Shown here one piece after another: positions 29,017-38,663 of a stretch of 64,000 nucleotides of DNA. The position numbers and the translations under genes were made by a program. Each line of letters begins with the position of its first letter. The stretch's first letter is position 1. The notes under the pieces are model-generated. The model did no database searches. It was given only the letters and a program-made list of their open reading frames with translations, and was not told the origin of the DNA. Origin of the DNA: Polynucleobacter sp. MG-Unter2-18 (lineage in GTDB: Bacteria; Pseudomonadota; Gammaproteobacteria; Burkholderiales; Burkholderiaceae); the NCBI RefSeq assembly GCF_018687675.1, contig NZ_CP061302.1, positions 248,001 to 312,000 of the forward strand, read 5' to 3'.

Positions 29017-29772
29017 CTAGCTGGCCAAGATGCGGCGTACCCGCTCGAGGTCTTCAGCTGTATCAACCCCTGCTGGTGGGGCTTCACTGGCTGTATGGAC
29101 GGCAATACGATAGCCATTCCAGAGGGCGCGAAGTTGTTCTAGAGCCTCTGTTTGCTCTGGTGGCGCAGGATCAAGGCGGGTATAAGCCTCTAAAAAGTCG
29201 GCACGGTAGGCATAGATACCCAAATGACGTAAATGGGTGATGGCTTGCTTCGAGTCAGGATCCCGCACAAACGGAATAGTGGCTCTAGAGAAGTAGAGTG
29301 CCTCATTGGCACGGTTAAGGACTACTTTAACTACATTAGGGTTGGTAATTTCTGCGGTATCAACAATGGGTACTGCCACAGTTGAAATCGCACACGCGGT
29401 ATTATCAGCTAAAGTTTGCGCAACCTGATTGATCAGCTCTGGAGGAATCAGTGGTTCATCGCCCTGAACATTGACCACTAAAGTATCTGCTGGAAGTTTT
29501 AACAGTTGCGCCACTTCTGCAATGCGGTCTGTGCCTGTTGGATGATCGGCACTAGTTAACAAACACTCAATACGATATTGATCACACACTGCCTGAATTT
29601 CTGGTGAATCAGTCGCAACCACCACACTTTGGGCATTGGATTGCTGCGCACGTTCTGCTACCCGAATCACCATGGGCTTACCACCAATGTCAGCGAGTGG
29701 TTTACGAGGTAGGCGAGTGGATCCCAGTCTTGCAGGAATAACTACTAAAAACTCTGGGGCGTTAATACTCAT
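29017..29772 (-). CDS. kdsB: 3-deoxy-manno-octulosonate cytidylyltransferase
   Basis: KdsB activates Kdo as CMP-Kdo for lipopolysaccharide inner-core synthesis. The 251-residue protein has the nucleotide-binding loop PARLGSTRLPRKPL near residue 12, VQGDEPLIPPELI near residue 102 and GIYAYRADFL near 188. It is part of the minus-strand run exbB-exbD-lpxK-Trm112-like-kdsB-adk, which groups Kdo activation with lipid A phosphorylation. Confidence 0.95.
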   Translation of the reverse strand: MSINAPEFLVVIPARLGSTRLPRKPLADIGGKPMVIRVAERAQQSNAQSVVVATDSPEIQAVCDQYRIECLLTSADHPTGTDRIAEVAQLLKLPADTLVVNVQGDEPLIPPELINQVAQTLADNTACAISTVAVPIVDTAEITNPNVVKVVLNRANEALYFSRATIPFVRDPDSKQAITHLRHLGIYAYRADFLEAYTRLDPAPPEQTEALEQLRALWNGYRIAVHTASEAPPAGVDTAEDLERVRRILAS

Positions 29773-29797
29773 TCGTTTGATAATGGTTAATCAATGC

Positions 29798-29977
29798 TTA
29801 ATTAATTTCATCAGCAGAAAGGCTGCGAGCTTCATCAATTAGCATGACAGGTATGTCATTACGAATCGGGTAGGCCAGGCGATCCGCTTTGCAGATGAGC
29901 TCATGTTTTTCTGCATCTAAATGCAAAGTACTTTTGCACAAAGGGCAGACCAAAATCTCTAATAAGCGCTTGTCCAT
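29798..29977 (-). CDS. Trm112 / UPF0434 (YcaR) family small protein
   Basis: This 59-residue protein begins [16 protein letters not shown] and contains [18 protein letters not shown]. These two segments define the YcaR/Trm112-like family: a small beta-fold with a CxxC pair, here C11/C14, plus one later cysteine. It lies between lpxK and kdsB, exactly where such a gene sits in many proteobacteria. Its function in bacteria is not settled; the eukaryotic relative activates methyltransferases. The start ATG at 29977 is 19 bases after the lpxK stop. Confidence 0.85.
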   Translation of the reverse strand: MDKRLLEILVCPLCKSTLHLDAEKHELICKADRLAYPIRNDIPVMLIDEARSLSADEIN

Positions 29978-29996
29978 ATTTGATCTTTGCTATCTT

Positions 29997-31088
29997 TTAT
30001 AAAGTGTATTGATTTGGATCGGGTCTCTGCAGAATAGACTGCAACCATTCTGCTAATGTATTTGGAATCTCTAAACTCATCGGAACCACCCAAATGCGTT
30101 CATCCTGTATTGAGGTACATTTTACGGCATCCTTTTCGGTTATGAGGATGCACTCAGCATGGATGGCAGAGAAAAATTCTGGGGTGAAGGTAGCGTGATC
30201 AGCCAAACCAATACACTTGCCTGCAACACCATGCTTCAGTAAGTCATCAAAAAAACGCTGTGGATTACCAATTGCGGCAACAGCAGTGATTTTGTTTGGA
30301 AGGTACTTATCGGCAATAGTCGCTAGTGACTGGGTGTTATTTGGATTATTCAGTTGATAGGGTGTACCCAGCAGACTACTCAGCGTAAAAGCGCGTCGCC
30401 CCAAATAATATTCATCGATGTGATTTGAAGGCGCTATAGCTCTAGTCTTTAGAGTGGCGTCTCGCTCGCGTGATGCAGGCTCACGTAAGGGGCCAGCAGG
30501 CAGCAAGAAGCCATTACCTTCGCCGCGTTGATCACGCACTACAAATTCAATATCACGACCGCCTTCGCGAGCAGGCCAGCGTAGTAGGCTTCTATGCTGT
30601 AAGCCATCATCGCTAATGATGACGTTCACTGAGGGGTCATGTTTTAGCAAAGACTGAATGCTGAGGGTTCGTTTGGGGTGGACCCAAATCGGAAACTGGT
30701 TATCTGTGCGCTGAGCAATTAAGACGGGTTCATCGCCGACTTCAGAGGGATGGGAGTCGCTTTTTACTTGGCGGGGTGTGCTCGATGCAGTTGCACCATA
30801 ACCTCTACTAATAATCCCAGGCTTCCAACCCATGCGTGCGAGTCGCTCTGCTAATGCAATCACGATGGGCGTTTTACCTGTACCACCAACTCGGATATTG
30901 CCAACAATAATGATAGGTACCGCTTGTGGTTTGCGTCTACCTAAATTCAACTCATTCAGTAGATCTAAGGCTTGGTTTACCCAACCATACACTTTGGATA
31001 AGGGCCAAAGCACAAGACTGATTGGCCCACGCCTTTCCCAAAACCGAGGAGCCTTATTGAAGAAAGAAGATTTTTTTTTGGATGACAT
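29997..31088 (-). CDS. lpxK: Tetraacyldisaccharide 4'-kinase
   Basis: LpxK phosphorylates the 4' position of the lipid A precursor at the inner membrane. The 363-residue protein has an amphipathic N-terminal segment (LVLWPLSKVYGWVNQALDLLN), the Walker A motif GNIRVGGTGKTP near residue 65, and SDDGLQHRSLLRW near residue 160. Length is a little above the usual 330-340. It is between exbD and the Trm112-like gene. Confidence 0.93.
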   Translation of the reverse strand: MSSKKKSSFFNKAPRFWERRGPISLVLWPLSKVYGWVNQALDLLNELNLGRRKPQAVPIIIVGNIRVGGTGKTPIVIALAERLARMGWKPGIISRGYGATASSTPRQVKSDSHPSEVGDEPVLIAQRTDNQFPIWVHPKRTLSIQSLLKHDPSVNVIISDDGLQHRSLLRWPAREGGRDIEFVVRDQRGEGNGFLLPAGPLREPASRERDATLKTRAIAPSNHIDEYYLGRRAFTLSSLLGTPYQLNNPNNTQSLATIADKYLPNKITAVAAIGNPQRFFDDLLKHGVAGKCIGLADHATFTPEFFSAIHAECILITEKDAVKCTSIQDERIWVVPMSLEIPNTLAEWLQSILQRPDPNQYTL

Positions 31089-31128
31089 TAAAGGCGACTA
31101 GTTAAGCGCAATGTTTTGGTATGTTGAA

Positions 31129-31575
31129 TTACTTCTTGGTAGTTTGACTGCTAAATACAATATTTGCTAGGTTGGCATCACGCGCTGCCTCTAAAGCGCT
31201 CATAACGGCTTGATGGGGGGCTTTAGCATCGGCATCGATATTGACTTGGACGGCATTGTCTTCGTTGAGCACATGGAGGCTATTGCTCAATTGGCTCCGG
31301 TCAGTCACCTTGCCATTAATGGCAAAGCGCCCATCACGACTGACTGCAATATGAATTTGTTTCACCTCCGACTGACTTGCTGCGCCATTGGCAGTAGGTA
31401 GGGTGATCGCTAGCTCTTGGTAGCGGGTAAACGTAGTGGAGATCATTAAAAAGATCAGCACAACCAACAGCACATCAATAAAGGGAATGAGATTAATCTC
31501 GGGCTCAACCGGAGCTGTCCTTACCCCTAGTGAAAATTGACCGCGATGCTGAAGCTTACTTTCTAACCAACTCAT
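31129..31575 (-). CDS. exbD: Biopolymer transport protein ExbD/TolR family
   Basis: This 148-residue protein has a single N-terminal membrane helix with INLIPFIDVLLVVLIFLMIST, where the aspartate of FIDVLL (residue 35) is the conserved proton-path residue. A periplasmic domain follows. It pairs with ExbB, overlapping it by four bases, to energise TonB-type or related transport. No TonB gene is adjacent, so the partner is not evident. It is distinct from TolR 5.5 kb away. Confidence 0.9.
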   Translation of the reverse strand: MSWLESKLQHRGQFSLGVRTAPVEPEINLIPFIDVLLVVLIFLMISTTFTRYQELAITLPTANGAASQSEVKQIHIAVSRDGRFAINGKVTDRSQLSNSLHVLNEDNAVQVNIDADAKAPHQAVMSALEAARDANLANIVFSSQTTKK

Positions 31576-32198
31576 TTTGTATCCGCAGAATGTGGATAGA
31601 GTTTCTTAAATAGTTGACGTGTAAATTCTTCGCACTCATGCTGGCGTTGATTTGCCATCGCTCGCAGACCCCGCCATGCAGCTAGAGCGGGAATCGCAAT
31701 CAACAATCCAAAAGCGGTGTTGTACAGAGCAATGGAGATGCCGTGCGCTAATTGTTGAGGACTGCCAACGCCCTGACTGCCAAATATTTCAATCATGCCG
31801 ACAACGGTTCCAAAGAGTCCCAAGAGGGGGGCAATGGTCGCAATAGTGGCCAAGACTCCAAGATAGCGCTCTAGCCTTAACCAAGTGGACTGAGCACTGG
31901 CTTGTAATTCTTCTAAGGCGGATTCTGCAGAGCTGCCTGAGGCTTTTTCTCGAAGGGTGCAGGCAAACAGACTGCCTACAGGTGAAAGTTGACTAATGGC
32001 AGTAATTTCAGGCTCTGAGACTGTTTTTTGTTGGGAAATGGCATTGGCGAGGCCAAAAACTATTTCTAAACTGTCTTTAGGGAATATATGAATTTGCCGC
32101 AAATACCAGGCACGTTCAATGACAATAGCCAGTCCGATAATAGAGATGAGGAGGAGGGGCCAGATAGGCCAGCCCGCAGACAGTAAGATTGAGTACAT
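31572..32198 (-). CDS. exbB: MotA/TolQ/ExbB proton channel family protein
   Basis: This 208-residue inner-membrane protein has an N-terminal helix (WPLLLISIIGLAIVIERAWYLRQ) and a C-terminal helix pair around TIATIAPLLGLFGTVVGMIEIF, the ExbB/TolQ signature. It forms a proton channel with ExbD, encoded four bases overlapping downstream. It heads the minus-strand exbB-exbD-lpxK-kdsB-adk run, so its promoter lies in the 314-base divergent region shared with xseA. Confidence 0.9.
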   Translation of the reverse strand: MYSILLSAGWPIWPLLLISIIGLAIVIERAWYLRQIHIFPKDSLEIVFGLANAISQQKTVSEPEITAISQLSPVGSLFACTLREKASGSSAESALEELQASAQSTWLRLERYLGVLATIATIAPLLGLFGTVVGMIEIFGSQGVGSPQQLAHGISIALYNTAFGLLIAIPALAAWRGLRAMANQRQHECEEFTRQLFKKLYPHSADTK

Positions 32199-32512
32199 AA
32201 GCTCAGTACTTTAGCTGAATTAAAAACCGGTTTTCATAAAGCTAGCCTGTGGATAACTCTGTGCAAAACTTTTCAGTAAGAGTGCTGTAAGTCCTTGATT
32301 AATGGTCAAAGTAGGCAATATTAGGGGAAACATCCTAAAATTAGTCTGATTAATTATTGATATAAATCAATGGCTTGCATTTATTTTGTTGGATTTATGA
32401 GACGTTTTGGGTCAGTAATTACTTACTTTTTAGTATTCAACCTAGGGCGTATTGGCTTCTGTGGATATTTATTGGTCGCTCAGCCTGCTAGCTGTGTAGA
32501 AAAAGAGAAAAA
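32199..32512. other. 314-base divergent intergenic region (exbB / xseA)
   Basis: No gene is seen here. It must hold the promoters of both flanking operons. It contains a perfect 12-bp palindrome AAAACCGGTTTT at 32223-32234, 25 bases before the exbB start. TGTGGATAA at 32248-32256 is a perfect reverse-strand DnaA-box match (TTATCCACA), and TGTGGATAT at 32460-32468 is a one-mismatch match. The middle is AT-rich. I cannot assign specific promoters with confidence. Confidence 0.5.
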
Positions 32513-33727
32513 ATGTCGGAAATATCAAAGGAAATTCTGAGTGTTGGCGATCTAAACCGCGCCATTGCAGGCTCTTTAGAGGAGCGCTTTGATACTGTCT
32601 GGGTGGGCGGGGAGATTTCCAATTTCAAGGCTTATGACAGTGGGCACTGGTATTTCTCGCTGAAAGACGAAGAAGGGCAGATTCGCTGCGTGATGTTCCG
32701 CGGTCGGAATGGCCAAGTCGGATTTATGCCTCAATCTGGGGATTTAGTCGAAGTCGCTGCCAATCTCGGGTTTTATGTTCCGCGGGGGGACATTCAGCTG
32801 ACGGTGCAAAGCATGCGACGTGCAGGCATGGGCGGTCTTTACGAAGCCTTTTTGAAGCTCAAGGCCAAACTTGCCAAAGAGGGCTTATTTGATCTTGAGA
32901 ATAAGCGCCCCATTCCAACTCATCCGAGATCGATCGGCATTATTACTTCACCCCAAGCAGCAGCCTTAAATGACGTGTTGAGTACATTGGCCAGAAGAGC
33001 GCCGCATATACCGATTGTGATTTACCCGACATTGGTGCAGGGACCAGATGCGCCCGCTGGAATTATTTCTGCGCTGAAGGCCGCTGAAAAAGAAAATGCA
33101 GTCGATGTGATTTTGTTGGTGCGTGGTGGTGGCAGTATTGAAGATCTCTGGGCATTTAATGATGAGCAGTTGGCATACGCGATTTCGCAATCACCTATTC
33201 CGATTGTGAGCGGTGTTGGGCATGAAACCGATGTCACGATAGCCGACTTTGTTGCTGACTTGCGAGCGCCAACTCCTACGGGCGCGGCAGAATTGGCGGC
33301 GCCACGACGCGATCAAATGTTGCAAGAGTTAGATGCCATCATGCAAGCTTTGCTGCAAAGAGTAAGTCAGCGAGTAGAGCGCGAAGCACAAACCTTAGAT
33401 CAATTGGCTTTGCGTCTCAGTCATGCCTTGCCCAACCCTGATCGCATGCGTGAGCAAATCAGTGGCTGGCAAAAACGACTCAATCAAGCATGGTTAGTCA
33501 GAGTTGAAAATTGGAAGCGTGATCAAAGCCATTTCCAGTCTCAACTTGAAATGCTGAACCCGCAAAGAACTCTAGAGCGTGGCTATGCCGTCATACTGAG
33601 TAAAGAGGAGCAGGCAATGCATGCAGTGCGTAATCCCAACGAGCTCAATACAGAAAATGCGTTTCAGGTACGCTTGGCTGAAGGCCAGGTAGAGGTTGAG
33701 TTTACTAAGGTTGAGTTACTGAGGTAA
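32513..33727 (+). CDS. xseA: Exodeoxyribonuclease VII large subunit
   Basis: XseA is the catalytic subunit of exonuclease VII, which degrades single-stranded DNA to oligonucleotides. The 404-residue protein has an OB-fold N-terminus (VGGEISNFK, HWYFSLKDEEGQIRCVMF), a nuclease core with ITSPQAAALNDVL and RGGGSIEDLWAFNDE, GVGHETDVTIADFVADLRAPTPTGAAE, and a helical C-terminal coiled coil. The xseB small-subunit gene is not adjacent. It converges with murB, the stops being two bases apart. Confidence 0.95.
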   Translation: MSEISKEILSVGDLNRAIAGSLEERFDTVWVGGEISNFKAYDSGHWYFSLKDEEGQIRCVMFRGRNGQVGFMPQSGDLVEVAANLGFYVPRGDIQLTVQSMRRAGMGGLYEAFLKLKAKLAKEGLFDLENKRPIPTHPRSIGIITSPQAAALNDVLSTLARRAPHIPIVIYPTLVQGPDAPAGIISALKAAEKENAVDVILLVRGGGSIEDLWAFNDEQLAYAISQSPIPIVSGVGHETDVTIADFVADLRAPTPTGAAELAAPRRDQMLQELDAIMQALLQRVSQRVEREAQTLDQLALRLSHALPNPDRMREQISGWQKRLNQAWLVRVENWKRDQSHFQSQLEMLNPQRTLERGYAVILSKEEQAMHAVRNPNELNTENAFQVRLAEGQVEVEFTKVELLR

Positions 33728-33729
33728 AG

Positions 33730-34770
33730 CTACAGAATATTTGGCTCAATCTCGAGTTTTACATTAAATTTCTTCAAGACTTCCTCTTGAATACTTTTTG
33801 CCAGATTGAGGATATCGGTCGATGTCCCGCCACCATGATTCACTAGCACTAGCGCTTGCTTTTCATAAACGCCGACAGTGCCAATACGTTTGCCTTTAAA
33901 GCCGCATTGATCAATCAGCCATCCAGCTGCTAACTTGCGTTTGCCATTGTCATCTGGATAAGAAATCAGATTCGGAAATTGCTGGATCAGTTGCTCACAT
34001 TGTTCATTGCTGACAATCGGGTTTTGGAAAAAACTTCCAGCATTGCCGATGACCTTGGGGTCTGGTAATTTCTTGGATCGGATAGTGCAGACGGCATCAA
34101 AAATTTGCTTTGCACTTGGGCTGGAGTTTGATTCAGAAAATTGCTTTGCTAGATCGGCATAATGTAATCGCGCGTGCCAAACCTTAGGAATTTTAAAAAC
34201 AACCTTTGTCACGATAAAGCGATTGGGATTTTTCTTGAAGTAGCTATCGCGATAGGCAAACTGGCAGGCCTCTTGCGGGAGAGTGACAAAGGCATGGGCC
34301 GCAGAATCAAATACCTCGATGCTGTCGATATATTCGCCGATTTCAACACCGTACGCCCCAATGTTTTGAATGGGCGCGGCGCCAACAGTGCCTGGTATCA
34401 GTGCGAGGTTCTCAAATCCCGGGAGATTGTGCTCTAGCGTCCAGGAAACCAATTCGTGCCAATTGACCCCAGCTCCCACGGAGAGCCATGAGTATGTGTC
34501 ATCCGATTTAACAAGATCTTGGCCGAGAATATTAATGAGTATGGTTGCTCCAGGCAAAGACTCCGGAAGAATCACATTACTTCCACCGCCTAATACACGC
34601 CAGGCAAGTTTTTTATCCCCCAGTTCTTTCATGAGGGCTGGTAACTGATCCGCGGATGTGATCTCGTACGCGAATTCCGCCATGGAATCTAGACCAAAGC
34701 TATTCCGGTGCTTGAGCCCCAGATTGGGGGTCAATTTTGCTGGATTGGGCGCATTTTTCGCGGAGTTCAT
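33730..34770 (-). CDS. murB: UDP-N-acetylenolpyruvoylglucosamine reductase
   Basis: MurB reduces UDP-GlcNAc-enolpyruvate to UDP-MurNAc using FAD and NADPH, an essential peptidoglycan step. The 346-residue protein has RVLGGGSNVILPE near residue 58, IPGTVGAAPIQNIGAYGVE near residue 125 and the proton-donor serine region GNAGSFFQNP near residue 243. It is a type I MurB by length. It stands alone on the minus strand. Confidence 0.95.
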   Translation of the reverse strand: MNSAKNAPNPAKLTPNLGLKHRNSFGLDSMAEFAYEITSADQLPALMKELGDKKLAWRVLGGGSNVILPESLPGATILINILGQDLVKSDDTYSWLSVGAGVNWHELVSWTLEHNLPGFENLALIPGTVGAAPIQNIGAYGVEIGEYIDSIEVFDSAAHAFVTLPQEACQFAYRDSYFKKNPNRFIVTKVVFKIPKVWHARLHYADLAKQFSESNSSPSAKQIFDAVCTIRSKKLPDPKVIGNAGSFFQNPIVSNEQCEQLIQQFPNLISYPDDNGKRKLAAGWLIDQCGFKGKRIGTVGVYEKQALVLVNHGGGTSTDILNLAKSIQEEVLKKFNVKLEIEPNIL

Positions 34771-34887
34771 GCCACAATCTTATTCGTGTTCGAGTTTCTG
34801 TTCTTAATTTATGGAAAAACTTGAAAAGTAACAATGCAATGATTGAATTTGCAAAATTAATTACCCAGATTATTTAAGGAGTTTGAG

Positions 34888-35373
34888 ATGCCCTCATTTG
34901 ACGTAGTGTGTGAGCCTGACATGATTGAGTTGAAAAACGCAATTGAGCAATCCAATAAAGAAATTACCAATCGTTTTGACTTTAAAGGCTCTGATAGCCG
35001 AGTGGAGCAAAAGGATGAGACTCTCATCTTGTTTGGTGATGATGACTTTAAATTGGGACAAGTTCGCGATGTTCTTTACGGTAAGATGGCTAAACGCAAT
35101 GTGGATGTGCGCTACCTCAAGGACGACAAAAAAGAGACGATTGGTAGTGATAAGCGCAAGCAAACCATGAAAATCCAAAAGGGGATTACTTCTGAGTTAG
35201 CCAAAAAAGTAGTCCGCATTATTAAAGACAGCAAAATCAAAGTGCAGGCGAGTATTCAGGGTGATGCAGTGCGTGTAACGGGTACTAAGCGCGATGATTT
35301 ACAAGAGACTATGGCTATGCTCAAGAAAGAGGTCAGCGAGGCTCCATTAGGCTTTAATAACTTCCGTGACTAA
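34888..35373 (+). CDS. yajQ: YajQ family nucleotide-binding protein
   Basis: This 161-residue protein matches the conserved YajQ/DUF520 family: [18 protein letters not shown] at the start, NRFDFKGSD near residue 32 and FNNFRD at the end. Members bind nucleotides and some bind cyclic di-GMP in a transcription-regulating complex. The precise role here is unknown. The start follows AAGGAG at 34876-34881 by six bases, a strong ribosome-binding site. Its end overlaps the xerD start by eight bases. Confidence 0.93.
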   Translation: MPSFDVVCEPDMIELKNAIEQSNKEITNRFDFKGSDSRVEQKDETLILFGDDDFKLGQVRDVLYGKMAKRNVDVRYLKDDKKETIGSDKRKQTMKIQKGITSELAKKVVRIIKDSKIKVQASIQGDAVRVTGTKRDDLQETMAMLKKEVSEAPLGFNNFRD

Positions 35374-36292
35374 TGTAGTTGTGCCAGTCATCCACCAAGT
35401 AAGCCAAGAGGCCATTGAGCGCTTCTGTGATGCTTGTTGGCTTGAGGATGGGTTGGCGAAAAATAGCTTGTCTGCTTATCGGCGAGATCTATTGCTCTTA
35501 GCGCAGTGGCTTCAAAAAGACTCGGGCACGGATTTGTATGCAGTAACTGAGAAAGATCTCACCGCCTACATTGCGCATCGACGTGCCGACAAAGCTACCA
35601 CTGCAAATCGAAGGCTCACAGTATTCAAGCGTTTTTATCGTCATGCTTTGCGCATGAACTTGGTTAAAAGTGATCCTTGCATTGGTTTGCGGGCAGCCAA
35701 GCAAGCATTGCGTTTTCCTAAGACACTCAGTGAGGATCAGGTAACTTCCTTGCTTAACGCCCCCGATGTTGAGACTGCTTTGGGGTTGCGTGATCGCACC
35801 ATGCTTGAGTTGATGTACGCCAGTGGTCTGCGCGTTTCTGAGATTGTTTCATTGAAGACTGTTGCCTTGGGTTTAAATGAAGGTGTCATTCGGGTTGTTA
35901 ATGGCAAGGGTGGCAAAGAGCGTTTCGTACCTTTTGGTGGTGAGGCGGGGCTGTGGTTACGTCGCTATCTAGCTGATGCCAGAAAACTATTGCTTGAGGG
36001 CAAAACTACTGATGCGGTATTTGTGGGTCGTCATACCGGCACAGGCTTAACTCGCCAAGCTTTTTGGGCGCTCATTAAGCGCTATGCCACGATTGCCAAT
36101 ATCCCTGTAGCCTTATCTCCACACACCTTGCGCCATGCTTTTGCTACCCATTTGCTTAATCACGGGGCTGATTTAAGGGTGGTACAGCTACTTTTGGGGC
36201 ATGCTGACATATCTACTACCCAGATCTATACCCATGTAGCCAGAGAGCGCCTCAAATCGATTCATCAGCAACATCATCCTCGGGGTGCTTGA
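35366..36292 (+). CDS. xerD: Site-specific tyrosine recombinase XerD
   Basis: XerD with XerC resolves chromosome dimers at dif. The 308-residue protein starts at GTG 35366. It has the SAM-like N-terminal domain ([24 protein letters not shown], closer to XerD than XerC) and the catalytic residues: Arg in ASGLRVSEI near 155, Lys in [11 protein letters not shown] near 180, [10 protein letters not shown] near 252, [14 protein letters not shown] near 275 with the nucleophile tyrosine. All five are present. It overlaps yajQ by eight bases. Confidence 0.92.
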   Translation: MTNVVVPVIHQVSQEAIERFCDACWLEDGLAKNSLSAYRRDLLLLAQWLQKDSGTDLYAVTEKDLTAYIAHRRADKATTANRRLTVFKRFYRHALRMNLVKSDPCIGLRAAKQALRFPKTLSEDQVTSLLNAPDVETALGLRDRTMLELMYASGLRVSEIVSLKTVALGLNEGVIRVVNGKGGKERFVPFGGEAGLWLRRYLADARKLLLEGKTTDAVFVGRHTGTGLTRQAFWALIKRYATIANIPVALSPHTLRHAFATHLLNHGADLRVVQLLLGHADISTTQIYTHVARERLKSIHQQHHPRGA

Positions 36293-36370
36293 GTAGATTA
36301 GTTCAGCTGTTTTGGCGATCAGCTCAAGCGCTCTAAAAATAACTTTACGATAAGTGTTTAAGATATCAGT

Positions 36371-37006
36371 ATGAATTTCACATTAGACCTTTTACTTATT
36401 CCGATTGCCTATTTGATTGGGTCAATTTCGTTTGCGGTGGTGGTGAGTAAATGCATGCGTTTACCAGATCCCCACTCCTATGGTTCTGGCAATCCAGGTG
36501 CCACCAATGTTCTAAGAACTGGTAATAAGCTTGCCGCTGTTTTGACTTTGATTGGAGATGCGCTAAAAGGTTTTTTTGCTGTGATGCTTGCCAGAATCCT
36601 ACTGGGTGATGAGTCATTAACCTCCACCTCAAATTCTTGGTTGTTATGCGGTGTAGTGCTGGCAGTTTTCTTGGGGCATTTGTTCCCGGTATTTCATAGT
36701 TTTAAGGGTGGCAAGGGTGTTGCTACTGCTTGTGGCATCCTATTTGGTATTAATTGGATCCTTGGCTTGGCTACACTGAGCACTTGGATTATTGTGGCGA
36801 CATTCATGCGCTACTCATCTTTAGCGGCTTTGGCTGCAGCAATATTTGGCCCCATCTATTTTGTATTTTTGTTTGGTTTCCAGCCGATGGGTATTGCTCT
36901 CTTAGTAGTTTGCTTGCTGCTGATTTGGCGTCACCGCAGCAATATCAAAAACCTGATGAATGGCACTGAGTCACGCATTGGCTCAAAGAAAAAGGCGCAA
37001 TCATGA
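36371..37006 (+). CDS. plsY: Glycerol-3-phosphate acyltransferase PlsY
   Basis: PlsY transfers the acyl group of acyl-phosphate to glycerol-3-phosphate at the inner membrane, starting phospholipid synthesis. The 211-residue, five-helix protein has [14 protein letters not shown] near residue 17, [15 protein letters not shown] near residue 37, and [20 protein letters not shown] near residue 100, the three PlsY motifs. Its stop overlaps the next gene start by four bases. Confidence 0.94.
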   Translation: MNFTLDLLLIPIAYLIGSISFAVVVSKCMRLPDPHSYGSGNPGATNVLRTGNKLAAVLTLIGDALKGFFAVMLARILLGDESLTSTSNSWLLCGVVLAVFLGHLFPVFHSFKGGKGVATACGILFGINWILGLATLSTWIIVATFMRYSSLAALAAAIFGPIYFVFLFGFQPMGIALLVVCLLLIWRHRSNIKNLMNGTESRIGSKKKAQS

Positions 37007-37374
37007 CTATTGCTTATTGGTGTGTTCTATTTATGGGTTTGCTTCCCATCGTTGCCGCCGGCATTGCTAAAAAAGGATTTGAGGGTTATGACAATGGCGC
37101 ACCTCGCCAATGGTTAGCAAAACAAACCGGATATCGGGCGCGCGCGAATGCGGCCCAAGCAAACCTCTTTGAGTCTCTCCCACTATTTTTTGCCGCAGTC
37201 ATCATTGCGGTCATAGCGGACGCGCCACAACATAGAGTGGATCTTTTGGCGCTGGGTTTCATTATTGCCAGAATCGCTTACTTAGCTTGCTATCTTGCTG
37301 ATTGGTCTACAACTAGATCTATCGTTTGGCTTGCTGGCTTAGCTTGCGTAGTAGCGATCTTCTTTCAGATTTAA
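37003..37374 (+). CDS. MAPEG family membrane protein
   Basis: This 123-residue protein has four membrane helices and resembles the bacterial MAPEG group: [35 protein letters not shown] near residues 35-65, with the conserved A-x-N-E/F-S-L-P pattern. MAPEG proteins include glutathione transferases, but substrates of the bacterial short forms are generally unknown. It overlaps plsY by four bases, so cotranslation is likely. Confidence 0.85.
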   Translation: MTIAYWCVLFMGLLPIVAAGIAKKGFEGYDNGAPRQWLAKQTGYRARANAAQANLFESLPLFFAAVIIAVIADAPQHRVDLLALGFIIARIAYLACYLADWSTTRSIVWLAGLACVVAIFFQI

Positions 37375-37425
37375 GCGCAGCAAAATATTTTAGAAATCAC
37401 TACAGAAATTACGAGATAAACATTA

Positions 37426-38256
37426 ATGGCAATTAAAAAGACAAGCACTAAAAACACAACCATAAATTCTACTAACACCAAGCCCGCAAGCAAGGCAGCA
37501 ACAAAAGTAGTCAAGAAGGTGGCGCAGAGTGCGACTACTAAGACTCCAGCAAAGCAAGTAGCTGCCAAGATGGGGGATGCAGGCACACCACTATCTGTGG
37601 TGATCCGTCGTCGTATCGAAGCTCAGAGGGCACGCTTTCATGCGAATGACAATATATCTGCATTTATTAAGCCAGGTGAGTTAGAGGGCTTGGTAGATGA
37701 GGTTGCTGAAAAAATGCAGGCCGTACTAGAGAGTTTGGTGATTGATACCGAGAGTGATCACAATACTAAAAACACCAGCCAACGTGTTGCGAAGATGTTT
37801 GTTAAGGAAGTATTTAATGGTCGCTATGTTGAGCAACCAACACTCACGAAATTTCCTAATGTCAGCAGACTAAATGAGTTGATGATCATTGGCCCCATCA
37901 CGGTTCGTAGTGCTTGCTCACACCATCTATGTCCAATCATGGGTCGTATCTGGATTGGTGTCTTGCCAAGCAAAGAATCTGCATTGATTGGTTTATCGAA
38001 ATACTCACGTCTGACTGAATGGGTGATGTGTCGTCCACAAATTCAGGAAGAGGCTGTCGTGGAATTGGCGGATATGCTCGAGAGGAAAATCAAGCCGATT
38101 GGTGTTGCCATCGTGATGGATGCAGATCACTTCTGCATGCAATGGCGCGGCGTTAAGGATCGTGATTCGAAGATGGTCAACAGCGTGATGCGCGGAGCAT
38201 TCTTAAAAGACTCTAATTTGCGTAGAGAGTTTTTATCCCTTTTAGAAAAGAGATAG
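37426..38256 (+). CDS. folE: GTP cyclohydrolase I
   Basis: FolE turns GTP into 7,8-dihydroneopterin triphosphate for folate. The catalytic core has the zinc motif SACSHHLCPIMG near residue 165 (Cys and His ligands) and HFCMQWRGVKD near residue 237, which supplies the third ligand. The 276-residue length is about 50 more than E. coli FolE. The extra part is a Lys/Thr/Ala-rich N-terminal tail (about residues 1-50), low in complexity and predicted disordered. The core between residues 105 and 150 is also somewhat divergent, but the active-site residues are kept. Confidence 0.88.
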   Translation: MAIKKTSTKNTTINSTNTKPASKAATKVVKKVAQSATTKTPAKQVAAKMGDAGTPLSVVIRRRIEAQRARFHANDNISAFIKPGELEGLVDEVAEKMQAVLESLVIDTESDHNTKNTSQRVAKMFVKEVFNGRYVEQPTLTKFPNVSRLNELMIIGPITVRSACSHHLCPIMGRIWIGVLPSKESALIGLSKYSRLTEWVMCRPQIQEEAVVELADMLERKIKPIGVAIVMDADHFCMQWRGVKDRDSKMVNSVMRGAFLKDSNLRREFLSLLEKR

Positions 38257-38303
38257 GGATTAATGTGGGTCCAAAGCCCCACTGCTAAATGAGAAGACGT
38301 TCC

Positions 38304-38528
38304 ATGCCCCAATCTAAGTTATTACTTTTGAGTACTTGCCTGGCAATCACTTTTTTGTTTGGCTGTGGATCAATGACCTATCCAGATGTGAATGTCGATC
38401 CTGCAAAGAACAATAAAGCTACCTTTCAACAAGATGCGATTGTTTGCGCGCGTTCTTACCCCTCCTCTGACTCTGGGGCGCATTTCAAAGAGAGAATTAG
38501 TTGCATGAATCTCAAGGGTTGGCGTTGA
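38304..38528 (+). CDS. Small putative lipoprotein
   Basis: This 74-residue protein from the ATG at 38304 has a signal peptide (KLLLLSTCLAITFLFGC) ending in an L-F-G-C lipobox, with the cysteine to be lipidated at residue 21. The mature part is about 54 residues and contains two more cysteines and QQDAIVCARSYPSSD. I do not recognise the family. An ATG five codons upstream (38289) is also in frame. It follows folE by 47 bases. Confidence 0.65.
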   Translation: MPQSKLLLLSTCLAITFLFGCGSMTYPDVNVDPAKNNKATFQQDAIVCARSYPSSDSGAHFKERISCMNLKGWR

Positions 38529-38663
38529 TGTGCTGGTGAGAACAATTCTCAATAAGATAGTCAATGAAATCATGCACTTACACTACCTATAGTTGAGTAA
38601 TTTGATCTGCTCTATGATCCATTCACAAACAATCTTTGATCTACCTCAACCTCTGGAGTCCAT

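Noticed and set aside
35366-36292. Phage or island integrase
   Set aside because: The tyrosine recombinase has XerD-type sequence and sits with yajQ in a core context; there is no tRNA or attachment repeat nearby.
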